Assembly: GCF_030272615.1 (NCBI RefSeq)
Contig: NC_081408.1
Span: forward strand, 402,035,889 to 402,099,888
Reading direction: 5' to 3'
Length of the DNA: 64,000 bases
DNA from: Cryptomeria japonica
Taxonomy: Eukaryota; Streptophyta; Pinopsida; Cupressales; Cupressaceae
Positions 43,550 to 53,402 of this stretch are shown piece after piece (within the stretch, counting starts at the first letter, position 1; every line of letters starts with the position of its first letter). Made by a program: the position numbers and the translations under genes. Below the pieces are notes generated by a model. That model had not been told where the DNA came from. It saw only the letters and a program-made list of their open reading frames with translations, and searched no databases.

Positions 43550-45690
43550 TTCAGATCTGTAGCTATCTGTTCTTGTTTTGAGATTTTTTGCATTGGAAGT
43601 AGATATGGGGTTTCAGGAAGTTTTTATTTTGTACTTAGGGATAGGCCTTTTTTTCTGAGCACTTTGGGCCTAAACAGACCTCACCATTGTGCTTAGAAGG
43701 CCCCAAAACCCCTATAGTCATATAAAACTTGACCTTTTTTTGCTCCTGAGCCTCTGGGAGTACTTTTTCTCTAGTACCAAGCCATACGGCCCTGCACACA
43801 GTTCGAGAAAAAAATCAAAAAGATATATTTTTTTGCCTTTTTACGACATGCAAGCCAATTTTTTGATTTTTTGAAAAAAATCATAAAAAATATCAAAAAT
43901 AAAAAAAGTTATTTAAAAGGGCGAAAAAAAAGGTTTTTGGAAAAATAAAAATAAAATGTTTTGGGGGGTTCCCGACGGTATGCAGGGTACCGTGGGGCCC
44001 CTTGCCATCCTGCAGGAGCATCGTCGCTGTCAGTGCGGGCTTAGGCCCCGCTGCCTACCGGCCTCCGGCCGCTGCCGACGCCCTCTGGCCCCCGCCAGCC
44101 TCGCTGTCGCAGCTCCTCCCCGACCCCGCCTACGACCCTTCTCCCTGCCGCAGCACCCTGGCCTCCGCCGAACCCACCTCCCCACCGGTCCCTTCCATCT
44201 AGTGCTGGGCCCACCCCACCGATGTTGGTGCTCTCCCCGCTATCGCAGGTGCTTCCCGACCGCCCTTCCTGCCGCTGCCGTCGCCACCGCCGGTGCTCTC
44301 CCTTGCCGGCTACTCCCTGTGCTTCCCGACCACCACCCATGCCCACTGGAACCCATCGCCTGACCACCGCCATGCCACCCAGCCGCCACCATTGAGCTGC
44401 CCATGGGCCACCTCCGCCCGACCCTGCCACCAGACTACCCCTCTCTATTGTTTTGAAGCGGGGTTTGGTTTTTTTCCTCATTACTTGGACAAACAGAGTC
44501 ATTTTTTTGAAAACGAATAGGTGTCGGAAAGATGGTTCTGAGCCGGACCTCGTGATGTTAGAATTTTTTTCCAATTTTGCTGTTTGACTATGTTTTTTTC
44601 TAGTCAAAGTGGGGTCTCTTTTTTGCACTCTGGGAGCCATAGAATGAGCATCCGAACTCCGTTTTTTGAAAACTTTATATCGTTGGAAAGCTTGTCCTAT
44701 GTACTTTTCAGCCATATGAGTTTTCTTTCCAGATTCTGCTCCAATAATGTTTTCTTCAGTTTTTTTCTTTTTCAGCACTCTGTGGATATCTTGGTTGTTT
44801 GAGGTCCCGAGATCTCTTCTTTGAGTAGGATGTCTCTATTTTGGTTCTCCTTTCTATTTCCATTCTTCTTGTCATTGTAGCTTCTTTTATGCAAACACAC
44901 TAAGATAAAGTGCCATTATGCATTGTTTACTTGGGATCTTGCACATCTTGTGCCTTATTGTACATGCACTACTTATAAAGTGCCATGAAGGGGTTGATGT
45001 TTGCCTTGTTTGCCATCTACCTTTGTCCAATGAGTGTTCCTTCCATGAAATTCACCTCATGCCGTGTGTCAAGTGAGTGTTCCTTCCACGACACTATGTA
45101 CTGTCTCTGCGCCTTCGATGTTCATGGTTCTTCGTCAAGCAGTTCCTGTTGGCCTTTCTTTTCAGTGTACTTGTCGCTCTCCCTTTTCAGCATTATGGGG
45201 AGGTTTGTCCTATTGGTTCTAATGCTTCCATGGTTCGATTGATCAGCTCTTCAGGCTTTGGTTTCTCATGCCATCTGTATCCTCGAGTTCAGTTGTTTTC
45301 CTTTGTTTGCCTTCTGATTCGAGTAGTGTCATTTGAGGGAACTCATACAAATTACAGTCTTCTCTACCTGGTCATGTTCTATTTTGGAGGTTCTTTAGTT
45401 CAACAATTATTCTTTGACAGTGTTTGCAGGTTCTTCATGCTTCAGTGATTCTTCTGATCTTCTCTTGTTCCTATCTTTTTGGAACATTTCTTGTTTGGAG
45501 GCTTTTTCAGTCCTTCTTCTTGAGCTTTCATCTCTTCTTGGAGAGGAGTTTTGTTCCCATGGGGTTTTCTCCTTTTTCTCCACTTTACAAAGATTTTATT
45601 GTATTTGGGTACCTGATCAGGCCTTGTTGCTGGGACCCATCTTTCTTGCTTTCAGTAGTTGTTCTAGGTTTTAGCTTCTTCCTAAGTCTA
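43550..45690 (+). other. D interior, non-coding
   Basis: Order of signals: GACCTCACCATTG (43677-43689), AACTTGACCT (43726-43735), an A-rich block (43800-43960), a GC-rich block (43970-44450), T-rich sequence, CACTAAGATAAAGTGCC (about 44898), and a pyrimidine-rich end with GGGTACCTGATCAGGCC and GGGACCCAT (45607-45645). Short ORFs such as 43956-44363 are proline-rich and unlike any domain I know; I treat them as by-products of base composition. Confidence 0.6.
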
Positions 45691-45702
45691 GCTTAAGGGG
45701 GG

Positions 45703-46073
45703 TGTTAGAGTATTCGGGTATTTACTTGATTAATTAAACAATATTTGTTTAATTATTTAAGTTCCCTTTATCTCTTTTACACTTAAGCTAACCTTAGGTG
45801 CATAATAATTAATTCTTTTATTAATTATTATGTGCAAGCCTAGGTTTTCCTTTTTAGGGTTTCTTGAACTATTAGAGGTTGGATTCTTTTCATTGTATTG
45901 TAAGGATTATCACATTACACATTTTTGTGAATATTGAGTTCTCATCTTTTGAGCATATTTTTCTGTGTTTTTGCTTTTAGTTATTTTTGCTTCCTTACTT
46001 CTCCTTGTAATAGATTATTCAACTTGCAGAAGATCTTTAGGCTCCTGTGGTGTTGTGTTTCTCAACTCTCACA
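45703..46073 (+). repeat. D 3' LTR
   Basis: 371 bp, partner of 43167-43537, most differences being transitions. Confidence 0.93.
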
Positions 46074-46078
46074 ATATT

Positions 46079-47438
46079 TGCTTCTAACTTTCATTTCTTC
46101 CTTACTTTTTTTGAGCTCCTTTACGAGCTTCACTATTTTTGCTTCCAGATCTTGATGCTCCTTTTCCTTCTTCATCAGATCAGAGGATGTAAATTCACAT
46201 ATCCTCTTGGCTTCTTCCAGCTGGAGTTTCAAGTTAGATATAACTTGATTGGACTCATCCAAGGATTGTTTCAAGAGACCTTGTTCATCTATTGCAACAA
46301 GCTTGAACTTCTTGAGTTCTCTTATTGTTTTACTCAGCTCCTCAAGAGCACTTATAAGCTCACCTTCTAGATCCACTTCAACCTCAATGTCTTCTTCCTC
46401 ATCTTCACCAACCGGTTCATCAAGTGCCATAAAGATATTAACTTCTTTGTCATTCTCATGGTAGTCATCTTCTGATGCACTTTATTCATCTGTGGCATCA
46501 TCCTCAATAGTGTATAGGTTGTTTTGCTTCTAGTAGCCTCTTCTTCCTTTCCAGTAGACATTTCTTTCTTTGTCATTACTAGCAGATTTACTAAAACTTC
46601 TTGACTCATCTCCACTGGTTTCATTATAAGGACATTTTGCAGCAAAGTGTCCAACTTTACCACACTTGAAACATTTGAGTGGTAACTTTCCTTTATACTT
46701 GTCGGATCCTCTCTTGAGCTTTTTGACAAAGTTTTCTACCTCAGCATCTGAGTCTTCACTAGATCCTTTATGAGCAACCTCTGCTTTTCTCTTCTTGGTG
46801 GAGTTGAATGCTGCCTCTTTCCTTGAGGATGCATCACTGATTGTTCTCATTTCATAGGATGTTAGTGAGCCAAATAGCTCACCCATTGTGAAGATCTTCA
46901 GATCCTTGGCTTCTTCTATGGTAGAAACTTTAGTATCATACTTAGGTGTGAGAGATCTAAGTACCTTTTCGACAAGAATCTCATCTACAATTTCTTCTCC
47001 AAGTCCTTTGATGGTGTTCACAGTTTCATCTATTATGTGAAGGTAGTCTACAATATTTTCTTCATCCTTCATCTTGATGCCTTCAAGTTGACCCCTTAGT
47101 GCTTGCAGCTTGGCCTCTTTGACTTTTGCATCTTCTTCAAATAACCTCTACATTTTATCCCAAGTCTCCTTGTCGGATGCACAGTGCATGACCTTGACAA
47201 ACTCATTATCAGACAAGCCGCTTAAGATAGCATGTTTAGCCTTTGCATTATTCTCATACTCCTTCTTGGCATCCGGATCAGTGGGAGGAACACTAGGGAT
47301 AGTATACCCATTCTTGACAGACATCCACACATCAAAACCAAGGGAGGAAATATAGGTCTCCATTCTTCTACTCCGAAAGGCATAGTTAGATCCATCAAAC
47401 ATGAGGGCTTTTGAGGAGGCAGACTCATTTCTTGCCAT
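46079..47438 (-). pseudogene. I gag N-part with coiled coil
   Basis: ATG 47438 (MARNESASSKALMFDGSNYA) and one frame to the D insertion. Gag domain: WMSVKNGYTIP, KHAILSGLSDNEFVKVMHC, then after a stop at 47148 LRGQLEGIKMKDEENIVDYL and LVEKVLRSLTPKYD. A knuckle CFKCGKVGHFAAKC lies at about 46672-46630. After stops near 46530 and 46480 an acidic run and a strong coiled coil follow (46430-46079, LEELSKTIRELKKFK...LEAKIVKLVKELKKSK). Copia families with large LTRs and coiled-coil gag tails have this layout. D ends the reading; it goes on at 43166. Confidence 0.82.
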
Positions 47439-47502
47439 TGTGTTCTAAGGCTAGAATCTACCTAAGCATTAATCAACCGAGAACCTAGGCTTTGATACCA
47501 AT

Positions 47503-49221
47503 TGTTGAACACAATGTACCACTGAGAGGGGGGTGAATTAGTGGTTCCTAAATTCTTTTCCTTTTTAAAACAACCTTAGAATACCGGTTATCACCCTAAG
47601 CACTAAATAATCAAACCGGTAAGATAAATATGGATATCAAAAGAGGCAAACACTCAAATGCAACCCACAACACCAGATGTACGAGGAAAACCCAATATGG
47701 GAAAAACCTTGGTGAGAAATGCTACTGGAGTTTACTGCTCCAATCCAACCTCACAAGTGAAACAATAAATTACAATGATTTAGGGCACCAACCCAAGGAG
47801 CACCAACCCCTACAGATTTAGGGCACCAACCCAAGGAGAACCAACCCCTGCACCAAGCTCCAACTTGGTGATGTATAATGAAATACAATTTTGATACAGT
47901 TATAGCATCTAGTTGCAAATGAATTCTACAACACTTAATCAATAGCTTTATGCCGGTTAACATCCTTCTCTTCTTCACTGGTTCTCACACTGCCGGTTAT
48001 TAGATTACTCTCTCTGATCACTCATAGGCTACTCTTAGCCTCTCTTCTTTTTCTCTCAGCCTCACAACACACTATGCCACACTCAGATGCCTTCTTGATC
48101 AATCACACCTCATCGATTAGCTTCATTGTTAGACCTGCAACAGTTTACCGGTTACTTTGTCTTTGCTGATTAAACCCTCTCACCGGTTCACCTACTAACT
48201 AACTCTGCAACTTTCTTAGAATAAATTCTAAGGAAGATGATCTTTCTCCTTGCTCAAGCTCCCTTCTATCTTATTCTTGACATCAAGCAGCATTGATTTA
48301 TGTCTCGAGCTCACATATTTATCATCTAAGGTTGCCGCCAAAAAATGCATTCAAATAGTGTTGTGTTAGGTTTTCCTTCACCAACTCTATCCATATTGGT
48401 TTTGATTCGATCTGCTTTTCCAGGGAGATGATCTTCATGTCATCAATCAACACCACCAACGCCTCACATTCCAATGTGCGTTTTCTAAAACTGGAGGTCT
48501 GCACCATGCTTTTCTGCATTTCTCTGTCATACGCCATTAATGGTTCGACTATTTTCTTCAGCAAACTGATACAAAGTTCAAATATTCTTGGAGGATAAGT
48601 TCAATCGCATGCTAGCTTGTCTTCCTTGAGCCGCAATCTTTTGCCATCCTCCATGACTTGTGGGTTCTTCATAAAAGTAAACCTGCTTGCTGATTGTTAT
48701 GTCGATGCACACTTCACCGACCCATGCTTTATCACCACCTGGCTTCCAGCTCTCATTTTTGTTGACATCCACCTCTGCTTGGTTTTCTATGTCGGTTTGA
48801 CATTCTTCGTTGACCAAGATTAATACCAGTTCAATTTACCTTACTGGTATAACCAACAAATTGAACAATCATTCTTACCGACAACACATCCTCCTGAAAA
48901 TTCATTTTGCCTTCTGGTATGTCTTCATGTCATTCTTTCTATTCTTCTCACTGGGTGTTGTTGAGATTCATTTAACATTCTGCCTCTTCATCACAAGCAA
49001 ACAACGAACCTTCATACCGGTTTATGCCTTATTGGTAAGCCTGCTTTACCGACAGATGAGACAATTCATGTGTACCAATAACCTTCCTTCTATCTGCTTA
49101 CTCACATATGGATTGACATCATATGTCTTACTTTTCTTATACTGGTCACCACTTCTTACACACCGGTGACTATGCTACATTGGTTGACATCAATGACAAC
49201 TTAATGCCAATAATGCCAACA
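47503..49221 (-). repeat. I 5' LTR (right)
   Basis: 1,719 bp, with a tandem duplication of the ATTTAGGGCACCAACCCAAG unit (47777-47849) that the left LTR lacks. Confidence 0.9.
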
Positions 49222-50115
49222 GACAAGTTGGTGGGTTTAAACTTTGTGCTTGAATGGGCAGTTCTTGGTGCGGGCTTTGATGTCAGTGAGGTTTTTGAGG
49301 ACCTTGTGATGGTGGAATTACATGAGCTTGTCCCTTTCATGAGGTGGTTGACTGGTTTCAACCATGACGAACGACGTGCAAAAGCCCTCGTTGCATGGGA
49401 TTCATTGAAGAATCTCCTTAAGCAGAGGGAGGCGCTTGGTGGTAGCAGATGGTGCGAGTGGTGGCAATGGCAGCATGTGGAAGAGGAAGGAAGCCAAGGA
49501 AGGAAGCTGAGGAAGCAATGAGCGACGAGATGTGTTGGGGAGGACATGGTAGGGTACCTTTTGCATGTTCTCCTCTGTCTAAAGTGTTATTTTTTCCTTT
49601 TTGGTTAAGCGATATGGTGTGTAAATTTTTACGTGTCTCTATATTTTTGAGTATATAGGGTTTGTTGATATGGGGGTCACATCTGTGACAATTTTGTAGT
49701 GAAGTTAAGGGTAGAACCGAGGGTAATGGTTGATGGATGTTGGTGTATGAATTGAGCAAAATGTTTTATCCTAATACTTTCTCTGTACAGGGCTCTTGGG
49801 ATAGGCAGGGTAGTAAATAGGTGATGGCTCTGAATTTTTCTTTTACAAAGATGCCATGAAGTCGAATTTTTTATGAGCAATGGATTAAGGGCTAATGGGT
49901 GTATTGATGATAATGGTTGAATGCCACTGATGGAGGTGCTTGGGGTCTTTTGCTCGATATCTGTATTACAATATATGTTGGATAGATAGGATAGATGGTA
50001 GGTTATGGCTCTGATTTTTTGCTCTCACAAAGCTTGTATGGTGCCAAGATGATTTTACCTTATTGTACTTTTATAAATATTATTAATAAAATATACTTTG
50101 TTACTGACCAAAAAA
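49222..50115 (+). pseudogene. LINE H extra ORF end and 3' tail
   Basis: The frame open at 49222 reads DKLVGLNFVLEWAVLGAGFD, VSEVFEDLVMVELHELVPFM, RWLTGFNHDERRAKALVAWD and SLKNLLKQREALGG, ending at 49519-49521. It is mostly helical and unlike known RNase H or RT parts. A non-coding 590-bp tail follows and ends in eight A at 50110-50117. The product is not recognised. Confidence 0.5.
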
Positions 50116-50860
50116 AAGGAGGTGAAATATTGTGGTATGTAAGTATGGGAGATTGGGATACAAATAGAAGACTCACAAAAGGACGTATGTAAGAATATTG
50201 ATTAACAAGATTTCCCCCATGATTAACACGTGTATGATTAATATTTTGTGTGGAAGTAGCCATAATAGAAGACGTAAATGTAGGCACGCTAGGTAAGGAT
50301 GTAGGGATAGGAATGGAATGATTGACTTGGCTAGTGGGTTGACAGTAGCCAAGGACTTCGACACAACTTTTAATTGGTATGATATTACCATAAACAATAT
50401 GAGCAAGGGCATAAAACAAATCAACATCAATTTTATCACTTTGCACCATTATTTTTAATCCTTCAAGGAAAGGGATTGCCTCGCTTTCCGAGTATTGTTG
50501 ACTCATTCATTGTTGAATATTTTCAAATTCATTGGCAATCTTATCCAATAGGTCAATAGTAACCCTAGTTAGTGATTCATCCATGTCATGATAATCATGA
50601 GGGGAATGAGGATAAATGATGTCATTTGTTGGATTAGAGGAAGCACAAACATTCTCATGGAACAGGTGATCTAATTGAGGCTCCTTATCCTTAGTGGTTA
50701 AACCTTGGGAAGCTTTAATTGTATAACTTTTTCTCATCTGAATATTATATGTAGGAATAATGGTAACAAAAATCATGCGCAAAGGAGGGAAATTTGAATG
50801 CAAAAATTGGAAAATATGATTAAGCAATGCAATTTGTTGTAATAATGATTGATTAACCAA
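50116..50860 (-). pseudogene. Gypsy G gag, N-terminal part
   Basis: A single frame from about 50860 (MVNQSLLQQIALLNHIFQFL) with one stop at 50507-50509, then MSQQYSESEAIPFLEGLKIM, DVDLFYALAHIVYGNIIPIK and a Pro/Ser/Thr-rich tail ending YHNISPP at the LINE H target site. The reading continues at 37381. Helix-rich N-terminal region of a Tat-type gag; assignment is by context. Confidence 0.6.
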
Positions 50861-51134
50861 TTAATTAAGAAATTCGATTTGTGATTTTGAACAATAAATG
50901 CCTTTAAATCATAACATAACATGTCATAATAATCATATTTGAAAATACACTTGAAAAATTATGCAACCCACAAGTTGATTTTAGAATAATAAATTAGGGG
51001 TTTTAACCTCTAAATTTATTAAATTCAATTAAAAAAAAAACTACGAGTGCAAATTTGAATTTGAAAATGCATACACAATTAGATATGAGCCAAGAAATCA
51101 GAATTAAGCATGAAGGATGTCGGGTTCACCAAAA
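50861..51134 (-). other. Gypsy G leader and primer site
   Basis: AT-rich leader. Directly left of the LTR the minus strand reads TTTTGGTGAACCCGAC (51119-51134), a primer-site form I recall from Tat-type elements. No ORF. Confidence 0.55.
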
Positions 51135-52687
51135 TGTAATGGAGGAAAATTGGGGATCAAGGTTTTACCAAGTAAATCCACTAAATAAACCAATTAACAC
51201 CACCACGTTGAAAGAAGGTTGAACCCAATAGATTCTAGGCTCAATCACAATGAGGAAAGGTCTGAGATTCTGATTGGATTCAACTATTTTGAGACTATTT
51301 ATCCTCTTTCTTAGTTGAATTTGTATTGTAATTGTGAAATTAGGGTAAAAGCATGAATAATTGAAGTAAATTGATAGAAATAGTAAGCTACATATGCCCC
51401 ATGGAGCCACCAGCTGAGATTTGGGAAAAATAAGATGTTTAGAACCTATTCTCAGAAGTTTGGCCTGATTTTTTAGCACCAGGTAGCACCGATCCGCCCT
51501 GTTCCTCTGAACTTGTTGTCATCAAAAGATGAACCTATTCATCATGTTAGAAACACAGTTGTCATTGCACCAAAATATCGACCCATTTATGCCCAATACA
51601 GCTGCGAGAATAATGAATCCACGAGAGGCAGTTAAGCCATGTCGTGAACCCAAATGTCATGTTGCACAACACAAGGAGACCAAGGACGCACACTTTGCAA
51701 CAATCCCCCCCCCCCCCCAAGTGCAAGTGAGGGGTTCAAACCTGTGACCCAGGCTTTGATACCACTTGTTAGAAACACATTTGTTGTTGCACCAAAATTT
51801 TGACTTGTTAATGCCCAATACAACCGCGAGACTTAATGAATCCACGAGAGGTGGTTAAGCCATGTCACAAACCCAAGCATCACACTACACAACACAAGGA
51901 GACCAAGGGTGTACACCTTGCAACACATCACTGTTGAATATGCCAAATTTCTTAAGTGCAGCTCTTGCACCTGTTTCTTGGACACAGAAAGAGAGAGAAA
52001 GATGTTGAGAATAAGGGTTTGCCTTAGGTCAAACCCCAGTTTTGGAATTAACAATGAAATTGAATTGATAAGTATATTAAAATACTCTCCTTTTAAGGCT
52101 AAAAATATTTGAAATGTCAATGTAAACCTTGATGAAGTTTTGTTTTACCCTCAAAAAAAGGTTTTAGGGTTTGATGTAGGATTTCTTTATAAAACATTGA
52201 TCATGTATGCCATCTTCAATACTCAAGAACTTGACTTCACTTCTACTCTGATGTGTGATGAATAACTAATTGCTTGTACACATGAACGTGATTGAGATCT
52301 TGAATTCACTTAGGTGATTTATTCACTTAGGATTAGGATTTCAAATGAGAGGGGTAGACCTCCTTTTATACTTTTCTGCTAGAAAAACAAATTGATTTTT
52401 TGGAACAGGCCAACATAGGAACACATTTATCGCTTCTGAAATGACCATTGTGAGGCCCCAAATTAAGGCTTGATTAGGAGGACTAGGGCGTGGACCACCC
52501 TGGTCCTAATTTAGGTATGCCCTGGTCCTAAAAATAAAGACTCCAAAATGGGGAGGGAATTGGACAAATGATGAAAATGCAAGATTGGAATAAAGTGTGA
52601 GTAGAATCAGCACTGCATTTAGGCGTCGAAAGTCGGAACACGAAAGTGAGGACAAAATTTTAAGTGAGTACAATTTAGGATGCTACA
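51135..52687 (-). repeat. Gypsy G 5' LTR
   Basis: Minus-strand start TGTAGCATCCTAAATTGTAC at 52687 and end ...TTACA at 51135; about 1,167 bp without the mini element inserted at 51545-51925. The partner LTR is outside the window, so the borders rest on TG/CA ends and the primer site. Confidence 0.7.
51545..51925 (-). mobile_element. Mini LTR retrotransposon (SMART/TRIM-like), 381 bp
   Basis: Two LTRs of 158 and 159 bp (51545-51702, 51767-51925), TGTTAGAAAC...TTGCAACA on the plus strand, with duplication CATCA at 51540-51544 and 51926-51930. The 64-bp interior holds only a primer site (minus-strand TGGTATCAAAGCCT, 51751-51764) and a 14-base polypurine tract (14 G on the minus strand, 51705-51718). 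There is no room for a protein. It must use proteins from another element, most likely a Copia by primer type. Confidence 0.9.
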
Positions 52688-52759
52688 CTTCCTAAGGGAA
52701 GGAATGTTGTTCAAGAATCATGGAGCATCTTCTACATTCTGTTTAGAGAATTTACCATT

Positions 52760-53402
52760 TGTGCATATTGTACATTGAGGGGGGATACATAGTCTATCTT
52801 CTTCTCTCTTGTTGGGGGGGGATTTTTACTCACATGGGTTTTTGTCCTTATCGTTCTTCTTTGAGAGTATTTTGTATTTTCATCTTTCTTTTTGGGAGGA
52901 GTTTTGTCTCTTTGAGTTTTTTCTTTTTCTCCATTTATGAGAGATTGCTTTACATTTGTACATGGGTAACTAACATGGCCTAGTAGTCGGGACCCACCTT
53001 GCATTGTTTGTTTTTGTGTACATTTTCCCTAAGTTACACCTAAGTGGGAGGAAAATAGTGTAATTAAAGTGTTGTACTTTGTACCTTGTTACCATGCTAT
53101 CTCTTTTCCACCTTAGGTGGGTGATCCACCTTTAGTGGACATATCACACTATCACTTTTCCACCTTATGTGGGTGATAATTTACCACTTTATGTATCATG
53201 TCACAACATTAAGACACTTGTCATAATCGTATGCCTTCCTATGTTTCAGTTTTGCCTTTTTAACCAAGGGGTCTCATTTGTACACTCATATCAATTTTAA
53301 TGCATTCACAATTTTTTTTTGTCATATTATTTCTCTCTTGTTCTTGTACTTTTCATTAGGCCTCTAGATGTTGGGTGCCTACCTTCATAGCCAAATCTTA
53401 CA
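52760..53402 (+). mobile_element. Copia 3' end remnant (pre-PPT region and LTR)
   Basis: 52790-53045 resembles the pre-polypurine region of D (CTCACATGGG, TTCTTTTTCTCC, GGGACCCACC in the same order). After a purine-rich AAGTGGGAGGAAAA the LTR seems to start near 53046 and end at about 53402 (AAATCTTACA). It shares GGTGGGTGATCCACC with the B LTR. G appears to have inserted into or beside this element. Borders are approximate. Confidence 0.55.

Larger units (their letters stand above)
43167..46073 (+). mobile_element. Non-autonomous LTR element D
   Basis: Two 371-bp LTRs (43167-43537, 45703-46073; about 11 differences by eye), the duplication ATATT at 43162-43166 and 46074-46078, a perfect primer site TGGTATCAGAGC at 43538-43549 and a polypurine tract GCTTAAGGGGGG at 45691-45702. 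The 2.15-kb interior has no gag or pol. It contains a GC-rich, Pro/Ala-coding-like segment (43970-44450) after an A-rich block. It depends on another Copia for movement. Confidence 0.93.
38342..49221 (-). mobile_element. Copia element I (long, coiled-coil gag type)
   Basis: LTRs are 38342-40003 and 47503-49221, the duplication GACAA is at 38337-38341 and 49222-49226. The minus-strand primer site TTGGTATCAAAGCCTAGG adjoins the right LTR, and the polypurine tract AAAGGGGGAGAT adjoins the left one. Gag, protease, integrase and reverse transcriptase/RNase H run right to left. The first 190 bp of the LTRs differ at roughly 16 sites, so it is clearly older than D, which sits in its gag. Confidence 0.92.
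37382..50115 (+). mobile_element. LINE H, 5'-truncated, interrupted by Copia I
   Basis: A LINE fragment on the plus strand bounded by a 16-bp duplication (AAGGAGGTGAAACATT at 37366-37381; the same with one C to T change at 50116-50131) and ending in TTACTGACC plus eight A. It starts shortly before the RNase H domain and runs through a second coding region into a roughly 600-bp tail. Copia I (38342-49221) splits it, with duplication GACAA. Confidence 0.85.
3054..52687 (-). mobile_element. Gypsy (Tat/Ogre-type) element G, interrupted
   Basis: This is the outermost element, read right to left: 5' LTR 51135-52687, primer site, gag N-terminus 50860 to 50116, gag continuing at 37381-37105 and 36520-36017, gag zinc knuckle at 4463-4340, protease 4066-3710 and a pol linker to about 3054. 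LINE L1 lies at the left end, so reverse transcriptase and the 3' LTR would be outside the window. Continuity is supported because the protein resumes across each younger insertion: LINE H (16-bp duplication) and Copia F (5-bp duplication). All coding parts carry stops and shifts, as expected for the oldest layer. Confidence 0.75.

Noticed and set aside
43956-44363. Proline/alanine-rich ORF resembling a cell-wall or extensin-like protein
   Set aside because: No signal peptide or regular repeat motif; it is inside a non-autonomous LTR element and the opposite strand is open too, as expected from GC bias.
45000-45700. Hydrophobic ORFs that could be small membrane proteins
   Set aside because: They overlap in several frames in the T-rich 3' part of the D interior; T-rich codons give Phe/Leu/Ser runs by composition.
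49170-49547. Minus-strand ORF of 125 codons
   Set aside because: It is the shadow of the plus-strand LINE H frame and starts inside the I LTR.
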